A stretch of 13,843 nt of DNA from the NCBI GenBank assembly GCA_015143735.1, contig VKHC01000281.1:1-13843 (forward strand). Direction: 5' to 3'. A program made the position numbers and the translations under genes. Source of the stretch: Synura sp. LO234KE (Eukaryota > Sar > Synurophyceae > Synurales > Mallomonadaceae). A model generated the notes under the pieces. That model was not told the origin of the DNA. It ran no database searches and saw nothing but the letters and a program-made list of their open reading frames with translations. Below, in pieces: positions 1-8,600 of the stretch (position 1 is its first letter; every line of letters starts with the position of its first letter).

Positions 1-839
1 AGAGTTGGATATAAAATAGGTTTTCGTTTGATTGAGTAGGTTCTGTGTGTAAGTACGTAGTCTTTTACATATAACAATGCTATGATTTCTTCTGTTAGTA
101 ATTTCAAATTCTTCAAATCGCATAAGATGATTATTATGCACTAAATCGTTACCAAAACTTTTTTATAACGAAGGTAAGGTAAATAAATAGAGTCCATGAG
201 TTCTTAACAACGGCCGTTCAATGCATAAGTACTACAGCTTTCAATATTCAAGTAACAAAAATAGGAGTCACTATTTTTAAAGTAAACTAAAATTTTTAAA
301 ATAATAAAATTCTCGTATTCAGCTGCAGAAAAGTATCACAACAACCGTTTATGGAGTTTCAATTGCTTTCTACTACATGAACTCTTCATTTCTTTCAAAG
401 CAAATATTTGTCTGTGTGAGATGAATATCGAAACAATAATACTCATAAGTTTAAAGTGCGATGCGACGATATCAGAATATAATGGACAGTCCTCTCCTTT
501 TTGAACTTTAAATGGCTTTACTCCAACTGCGAAACATGCGACAAGCTATTAACAGACTGTCCCTACTCTTAGTTGATATCTAATGTAGTCGCCTCAAGCG
601 GTCATCTTCCCTCACCGCAGCGATAGTGATGATTGCGTAGGATCCTTGTTGTTGAAGTTTGAGTACGCTGTTTGCTCACCCATTACGACCGCAAGATCAG
701 GGCAACAAAACTGCATTAGTATCTCTAACACTATCTGCCATTCCTAAGATAGGCCCCTCGCACACTCCAGTTTTAGCCTCTGCCTGATCGGTTGACCATC
801 TAGCCCCTTACACCACTCTTCTCTTTCCCGCAACGGCCG
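1..839. other. AT-rich flank without a supported gene
   Basis: Positions 1-500 are strongly AT-rich with frequent stops in all frames, and I see no coding-like stretch, RNA gene or repeat. From about 560 to 840 the base composition rises toward 50% GC. The only notable peptide is on the minus strand at 800-898, where one frame contains VGDGRCGKE next to a hydrophobic stretch. That resembles a P-loop but has Glu where Ser/Thr is expected, and the frame stops soon after. No tRNA-like T-arm sequence was noticed. Confidence 0.5.
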
Positions 840-1326
840 TCACCCACCAACATTAGAAGTTTCTTCGATCCTTCTTCGCTGTCGACTCCATCCGCGAGTC
901 AAGAACAGTGTCCTCAATGGTACTCGAGCGCCCTCCTTGTTCAGCAGCCCCACCAGCGATCGGACTCTCCTTGTCCAGTCCACCTCCATCACTCTAGCCT
1001 CCTCCCTAACTTCGTACTGCTCTACCACGCCGTCCGGTCTACAGAAGTACTCACCCTGCACTCTTTCGGCAGTTTGCTATATCGCAAAGGAGAGATGGGA
1101 GGCGCGCTCCACGCACACACAAACCCTACCCTACTCGGTCACTGTACTCCAGTGAATCTCTGGCTCTCCACCACCTTATTACCGTGAAAGGGACAACGTG
1201 GATTATCTCCTTCACGTCTTTTCTTCCAGCGTCCGACTGCTGAGTTCGCACATCTTCCGAACCACCGATAGTTGTGCCTCGGATGGAACAACCCCCTAGT
1301 ATGATATTCCCGTTACGCCTGTTCAT
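840..1326 (-). CDS. Hypothetical two-exon protein (weak gene model)
   Basis: I do not recognise this protein. A minus-strand ATG at 1326-1324 (context ACAACAATG, with A at -3) opens a frame of 64 codons to 1135. A possible donor (CGA, then GTAGGG) starts at 1134 and a pyrimidine-rich acceptor ending ATAG lies at 1080-1077. Removing this 58-bp intron joins the frame in phase 0 to a second exon, 1076-840, ending in TGA, for 142 residues. The second exon is rich in charged residues (for example QYEVREEARVMEVDW) and reads like protein, but no domain is visible. The intron is the same length as the one in the SHMT gene to the right, which is mildly supportive. The region could equally be a decayed gene or noncoding GC-richer DNA. 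Confidence 0.22.
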
Positions 1327-2636
1327 TGTTGTACTTCTGACAATCAATTATTTCCGTGGAAATGTTGAGATTATCAGGGGCACCAAACTTAACTCCAGGT
1401 TGCCGAGGTCCCAAATTCTGAGTTGATTCGGTCCTAAAAATATTTTCATGTAAAGCGTTTCAGGATTAATGTTTCTCGCAGGAAACGATGTTCCGTCGTC
1501 TTCAATTTCCTATTTTTAGCCAACGCGAGAAGCCGGGGACGTTACCACCAGCGTTTTGATGGCTTCGATGACGATGGTCTTGAAGCCACATGGCAAATTC
1601 TGAGGCAAATTGGTCAGAATCGGACTTGGAAAATCATATAATTCAGATCGGTGTGATAACCTTCAGACGTTTTATCTTGTCAGAGTACGGTGTTGTGTTC
1701 CATGAATAATCAGAATGCATTTCGTTGCGCGAGAATTGTTGTCTATCCTCGTGTGTATTGCCCGGTCGCTGCTATTTCTATTAAGCTCAGTGATATTGAA
1801 TTTGAAAGAAAGAATGCTTGTTGTTGCTATCGCTCTTTCTTCTTACTCTCTAAACTACGGTGAAAACCACACCTTAGTAACAACTAGTTGTTTGAATGAG
1901 GATAACTAGCAAGAAGCAGCAACAGGCTAAAGAAGAAAGGGGGGAGAGAAAAGCTAACAATTGCCTTTCTTCAAAATTCGTCTGCTGTTCAACTTGACAT
2001 AAACGCTTTCCACACTCACACGCACCTACTACGAGCAGCTATCGTACGCGAATGCGGATTTTTGCTGCATGCATCCTCTTAAGGGCAGTGCTTGTGTGCC
2101 GATTGCTGAGGAGATTCCTCTCTTATGCACCAGGTGAGAAAACAAAAAGCAGACTGCCTTTGTTCGCCGCCGGATGGAGTCCCCCTCCTTGGTGGCAGTC
2201 TCCCGTATATACATTTCGCGACGGCTACGAGAGGAGGACTAGCGCTGGGTGCCATTAGTTTCATTAATTTCTTTTATTTTCATTGTACTGATTAAAGCTT
2301 CATTAGTTTCATCGAGGACAAGAGGACGTGTGCGGCGGCGCTAGGGAGGGTATTTATTCGGATTAACGTTTTATTCCTAGGTAGACTGTTCTATCCGTAG
2401 GAAACGCATGAATCTCACACCGACATTCACAGAGATAATTTTCTTCAGATACGACGAGCGATTGAAGTAAAACTCGCCCCACAATTGTCCCAAACTAGTA
2501 TGCAGGTTATCGCTCAAAATGCCGTGGAGTTGATGATCACTAAGACGTTATCCAACTGTACCCAATCCCTCCTCCATCACACCTCCTCGAACCGCAATTG
2601 GGTCCCTATCCGGCAGTTGGAACCAGGACATCAGAT
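1327..2636. other. Intergenic region, no supported gene
   Basis: This stretch holds only short open frames. On the plus strand, 1519-1641 gives a 40-residue coding-like peptide (GRYHQRFDGFDDDGLEATWQ in its middle) directly after a TTTTTAG acceptor-like site. At 2052 an ATG opens a short hydrophobic N-terminus that runs into a CAG/GTGAGA donor-like site near 2133, with no convincing second exon. A 12-bp direct repeat (CATTAGTTTCAT) occurs at 2253-2264 and 2301-2312. The right-hand part must contain the 3' end of the large minus-strand gene. TTTATT (AATAAA on the minus strand) occurs at 2353-2358 and 2370-2375, about 260-280 bp beyond its stop codon. Confidence 0.45.
2353..2375 (-). terminator. 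Possible poly(A) signals for the giant minus-strand gene
   Basis: Two AATAAA hexamers on the minus strand (TTTATT at 2353-2358 and 2370-2375) lie about 260-280 bp beyond the TGA/TAA end of the last exon at 2637. The distance is long but plausible for a 3' UTR. Such hexamers are common in AT-rich DNA, so the assignment is weak. Confidence 0.25.
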
Positions 2637-5600
2637 TTAATCGTATTCATCGTCCTCGGATTCGTCAGAGTCTTCTTCACTCTCATATATGCGGTCGAAG
2701 GCAACTGGCGACTCATAAATACGATCCAAATAGTCTTGAAATGCGTTCTCCCTATTCTCCTCAGACAGCTCTTGTTGCTGCGTCCACCAGTCCCTCTGAT
2801 ATTTCTGACTAAATGATTGAAACATATCAGTTCTCATCTTTCGAAATTTTGATATGAAAATTTGAGCTTTGGCGGTTTCGATCTGGTCCATGGAGCCTCC
2901 GTCATAAGAGTCATAAGACACACCGAGCGCTGTTCCTTTGCTGGCATTTGGATACCACGACGCTGATGGATACTGAGCACCGTCGTTGCCTGTGTCATTC
3001 ACCACTATCTCCTCAGCGCCAGCTATACCCGGGATACGACCCTCGCCCACCCCTAACAGACCGCCGGTTGTAAGCGACGACTTTCGTAAGTTATCGTAAA
3101 TAGACTCAAAGCTATCATCGGACGGAGCGCTAGAAATGCCGTAACCGCCGAACCCGCCATACGACCGAACACGGCAAGCACCGCTCCGCTCGTCGTCCGA
3201 GTCTTCGTCTTCCATTTCGCTATTGTAGGCATCTGTGTCGTTCGGTGTACCTCCTTGTTTATAACGACCGTCTGCTCCGACATTGCCTACACCGGTTCCC
3301 TTGGAGGACTCTCGACCAACACTCGCAGCCATACGTACTTTCTTCTTTGTTGTAGCGAAGGATCTAATTTGCCGGAGTGGCAGCGGAGGGGCAGCGTCTC
3401 CCAGGATAAACTTCCTCCTTTGGAAGTACTGTAAACGGCACCTGGATAACAACGAGTTCAGTTCACAGATTCGCGTAAGTGCATAATCGGGGCTATAGAG
3501 ACAAAACAATACAAGCGAATATTCCACAATTTTTTCATTATTTATCTTAATCAGGCTTGAAAAGGTCAAACACGTTGGTAGCCCAAGGTAACAAGCGATC
3601 AGTTACAATCGTACCGGTGTACCCGGTAGAGATTCTGTATTTTCACAGCGTATTTCGCAAAGGAGTCCTCCAGCATCATCATCACGAAAGAGTTCCTCAT
3701 TAGGCTGTGTCTCCGGCGCTCCGTCGGTGTGATCGATATACTCGCAGCCTGTCGCCAACGCAAAAACACACGTGCATTCACGACATTGATGAGAGGACCG
3801 AAAAATAACAACCCTCTTCATGATCTGTTGAAAATTTACACATCGCTTCAATTCGTGAAACACTTTAAGTGACGCTGTAGCTTACACACCTCTTCTGGAA
3901 TGGTCGGCAGGTCTATCTTCGGGGAAGTTGCGTCAATCTTCGGCGACGGCACATCGATGACTTCGTTAATAGCGAGCAGTTTCTGATACCATCGTCTCTG
4001 CAGGAACCCACGAACTAAACTCTGAATCGTTATCGAAGCGCTGTTTCTTCGGAGCTCTTCTTCTAATTTGTTCGCTATGCGCTCCCGCTCCATCCGCTCC
4101 ATCTGCATCCTCGTCTCATGCTCGGCAGCCTCTAACTCCGCTTGTCTGATTTTCCGTCGTTGTTCCGCCACTAAACGCATACGAATCAATTGGTTCCCTT
4201 TCTCAGCACAAAGGCGAGTCAGTTTTGTCCACATTTTGCGAAATTTTAAAGCGAATAACTTCCTTCGCGCGAAGAGACCTCGGAGAGTTTTTTGAATACG
4301 AATGACGCATAGCAGTCGGTTACGGCGGTGTATCAGGAAAATATACACCGCATTTTGCAAGATTCGCAGATTTCTTTTCATTCGCTTTACCCGATTGATA
4401 CTTTTCTTCCGGCGAAAATGAGATTGTAGTCTAATAATCTGCCTTTTGAACCTCTCAAATCGATGGCGGTGGACTTCGTATTTCACCCACGACTGCATTC
4501 GCAACAGAATCCTGCGTCGGATCTTCGCGCGAGCTTTATTCAGATAGTGATACAAGGAATCTTTTATACGATCGAGAGATTTGAAGTTCTGTTTCAAAAA
4601 GGAAACTCTTCTCATGCGATATTTTCCCTGTATTAATGCAGCAGCTTTGCTTAAATGGCGTATGTGACATTGGTAAGCTAACTCGGCGTCAAAAACAACT
4701 GTGACAGACTCTATCATCGGAGACCGTGTTTGCAGAATCCTCGACTCCAAAATCTCATCATTCATTCTTTTAATCTCATCCAAGCGTTTTTGTCTCGCTC
4801 GCACCAGCTTATTCTCGAACTCACTGTGAGGACGCACTGGAGGATTGCTTTGTCGATTCGTTAACGGCAGTCGCGGGACCTCTACTAAGTTCGCCGGAGC
4901 TGGTTCTGTTACGGAGGGCACATCGATCTTATCAACGGACAACTTACCGACCTCATTTTCTGTCACCTGAGCTCCGTTAGTCGCGTCTGTGTCTTTAGGA
5001 TCGCTCAGTTCAGCGCTATCACTCAATCCACCTAAGTCTCCGCCTCGCGCATCTTGACCGCTGCCGTTATATTTATTCTCAATTTTAATGATTTTCCCGT
5101 CAACTTCACTTAAGTATGTGCCTACTGGCAACCAGATCACGCCTACTTTAAGCTCGAGCTTTACCGTAGGACCTGGAGGATTATCCACGAAACTACCTGA
5201 CCTCCCTCGAGGCTTCTTGCTTCGATGACTATGAGGATGGTGGCTGTTAACACGATTGTACTCCTCGCCGACGCTACCGCTCTCCCAACTCATTCTCGGC
5301 GCTTTCTTATTATTGTCCCGAATCGCTGTGGTGATCGCTCCACCCGCGCCCTCCGAAGCGTCCGACACTTGAGAATATTGAGATGGCCGTCTTTTATTAT
5401 CTTGGGCGTAGTTGACAGCGTTGGTGCTCGTGTTATCAAGAGCCCGCGGGTACTGCTGTTGCTGGCGCAGGGACGAGCGGCGCTTACGTGGAGGAGATGG
5501 GGAAGACGACGGAGACATTTGTGGCAACGGGGAAGACGGCGCAGATGCGAACGGTTGTTGGTGTTGCTCCGGCTGTTCGGTGCTCAACTCCTCCACGCTA

Positions 5601-8600
5601 GCACGCGCGAGCGATCGACTGCGGTGTATCTGCAGATTATCCACACTCAATAGTTCCGAGGCCTGGGCATCACCCGGACGACTGCTGGCACTGCTCGTGT
5701 GATAGCGAAATTCCGGGTCAGACTTGGCGATGACGTAGTGTCGCCTGCCACTGTCGACATTTATAAGCGAAACCACCACTCCACCATCCCATCCGAATGG
5801 CACGTGTCGGAAGGCAGACGACGGCGTCTCTATGACCACAGTCACGCGACACAATAGCGGTTTCATAAATGCGCTATACACCCAGTGCTTCCGGTCGGTG
5901 TTCACGTGGAACCCCAACGAGCAGAAAGACTCCTTCGAGTTCTCCGAGGCTGTGTACAAATATGCACCCGCGTGTTGTATGGGCAGTTCAACGCATCCGT
6001 TGCTGTCCGTGTAACCTTGGCCGGCGTACTCGTACGTAACCGATTCAAAGCTTGATTTATTGTACCCGAACCCGTCGGGCTTCGGTATCGAACTTGCTTG
6101 TTCCCGTTCGCTTCCGTCTGAGAGGTAAGGGTCGTAGTGTTTGAATGCCGCGTTCAGTTCATCTAAACTCGTCTGCATCTTTTTCAATATCACCCGCGAT
6201 CGCACGCCCCAGTCATACAACGACCTCGAGTTCACTAGTAAGGCGAATGAGGTTCCATCGACCACCCCTGCAGCTACAGCGTTCTGAACAACTTTAGGTA
6301 TCACACCGAAGGCGTTGAACCAATCCTCCACCTGCAAATATACAACAGTTCGACAGAATTTTGCGTATACAGGTCAGAGGTGGAGGAGGCAGGGCGGCGA
6401 GGGAACGCAATACGTCTCATGGTCTTGTTATGTTTGGTAGCTCAAGAACATGCCACAGTGCAAAAACATATCCTACTCTCGCTATATAACTATTCCCTTT
6501 CACCTCTTGTCTCGTCCAGGACCTCAGGCGGAAGAAGATGGTCGACCTTCTCAGCGCAGCGTCCTCCACGCTGGAGCTTCGAAGCAACAAGGAAGCTTGA
6601 CTGTAGTTGTTGCCAGTATTGTTTTGGTGATGCGGGCTCTGGTAATACACGGGGTTAGAAGCAGCAGCCACCGCGGCGCCCCACACCGACGCTGCGTTTT
6701 CATTGCTGCTTTTTCTCCTCGACTCAGCCCGCGCCTTCTTCCCCTCATTTCCGGATGTAACGGCAGGTGACTTGATGGAACTCCTATGAGTGCCCCCTCG
6801 TGCGTCACCCAACTTGAAGGGAGGTACTATGGCTCCTAGGCCCGGAACAGCGGCGGCCACGACATGCGGACAAGGCTCGTAGGAGGACTCGTCCAACAGT
6901 ATGGAAGACTCAGCGGTGGCGCCGAATCCTTGTAGATAGCGCTCTGGTGGGGAAGGGGAGCGCACCCCGACCACGATTCGGTACAAGCACACTCGCGCGT
7001 TGGAAATAGGTAACCTGTACACCCATAAAAAGATGCATTCGCACGCACGAGGAGTTAATTTAGGATGCGGTTAAATGACTGCTGTCATATGGGGCCTGTA
7101 CCTCCAACACTCGATCACAAATCAAAATGAAAACAAATAATATTCGAAAGCGATCACCCAGGTGTAATATGTATGCACAGTATAGACATAAGTGCTGTGA
7201 AGAGACCGCAGCAAGGCGCTATAAGCCCATCACCCCTCACTGGCTGGTGAAATTTATACGGTATAGGGTAATGAATAGCTTGAGAACTGTGTTGCTCTAA
7301 AGACACTATGTGCTCATTGGTGAGGTGCCATAACCGATCGGCCCTGAGGTGCACTGCACACCGCACACCCACCACGCCACGTCCTATCACTCCACACCAC
7401 CCACACACCTGTAGAACGAGTCGATCAGTCGGATGTGGATCTTTGCCGGAGTCATAAACAAAATGGTGTCCGGGATCAGCAAACTGGACAGGTGCTCCAG
7501 CACTTCGGAATGAGATGGGAAGTTCAGACGAGAGGTCTTCGAGAATACCTCCTGTGTATAAGCGCTGTGGTACGGCTGCAGCGTGATATCGAAGGACCCA
7601 ATTCGGGGTCTGGGAGCGACTACCATTTTATGATTGGTGATAAATATGACAGGGGGGATTTTCTTCGACAGTTGTTGCCTCAGTTGTCGCGCCTTGTCCT
7701 CATAGGAGCCTATGACATGCTTGGTGGTCATGGCGTGCTCCTCGCAGTTGCAGCAGTGCTCGACGTGGACGACCGCGTAGGGCAACACGTGGTTGGCAGT
7801 CATCATCGCGACCGTGTCGTTGATCAGTAGGTTAGGCGGAGAGGCCATTGGGAGGACGCTCCCAACAGTCTTGGTGGCCCACCCAGCCTCGGGCCGGTGC
7901 TTTCTATAAAGGATGAAAGGACAGAAGCCAGCGCCCGGTCCACAAATTCTCTGGACAAGAGATATAGAGCCGGGCGAGCGGATAGAATAAAAAAAACAGA
8001 GAAGATGAGCCACAAGCGTCAGATAAATGAATGTAACTAGGCGAGGGAGATTGTGTTGGAGTCGCAGTAAGAGCGGACATAAAGACACACCTGGGCAACA
8101 TTCAAATTCGAGTCGTCGGGTATCGGCGGAGCATACAGTCGGCGGGCCATGTGCACGCGGTCCAAGAAACCTTCGGAATCCGACTCTTCCCCCTCGCCGA
8201 AACGTCGTTGAGCCAAAGACGGCGAGCCCTCTGTACCGGTGGATGTGCTGAGTTTGAAGTGGAAATCAGAGTCTCGGAAGAACTCTCGCGCCATGTCATA
8301 CTCCGCGTCGGTCTCTGGCGGGTGGGTCGCCAAGATCGACTCGTCGAGCAGGACAGGGACGATGGCAAATACATTGGCCGGAATGGCGCTCAGGTCCAGA
8401 GACATAAGCCCCAGACTCTCCTCGTTGCGGAACTCCGATTCTCCGAGATCTGAACTGGATCTGCGCAGATACTTCTTCGGTCCTGATGACACAGGCACGG
8501 ACCCAGACCCAACACCAACCACAAGGTTATCGTGTCCGGCCGCATTCTCAACTAGTCGTTGAGGTTCGTTCATAGAATCTTCGTCCTGGCTCCAGAGCAC

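Noticed and set aside
1123-1134. Telomere-like CCCTACCCTA
   Set aside because: Only two partial units are present, too few to be a telomeric repeat.
1715-1909. Plus-strand 64-codon frame with a hydrophobic start
   Set aside because: There is no homology or domain, no splice partner or expression signal, and the composition resembles flanking noncoding DNA.
2052-2258. Plus-strand 68-codon frame with a signal-peptide-like start
   Set aside because: It overlaps minus-strand frames of similar length. A donor-like CAG/GTGAGA occurs inside it, but no acceptor or second exon could be found before the antisense gene at 2637.
5225-5702. Plus-strand open frames rich in Arg/Trp/Cys
   Set aside because: They are antisense to the low-complexity Ser/Pro/Gln-rich part of exon 4, and their composition mirrors that strand.
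6332-6340. Start of the exon 4 reading frame as a separate gene
   Set aside because: No ATG is present at the left border of the frame, only a TTG inside the acceptor sequence TTTGCAG, so it is an internal exon.
7154-7408. 84-codon minus-strand frame between exons 2 and 3
   Set aside because: It begins exactly at the GTGTGT donor and lies inside intron 2. It has low-complexity G/V/C-rich sequence and no domain, and skipping it restores a coherent protein.
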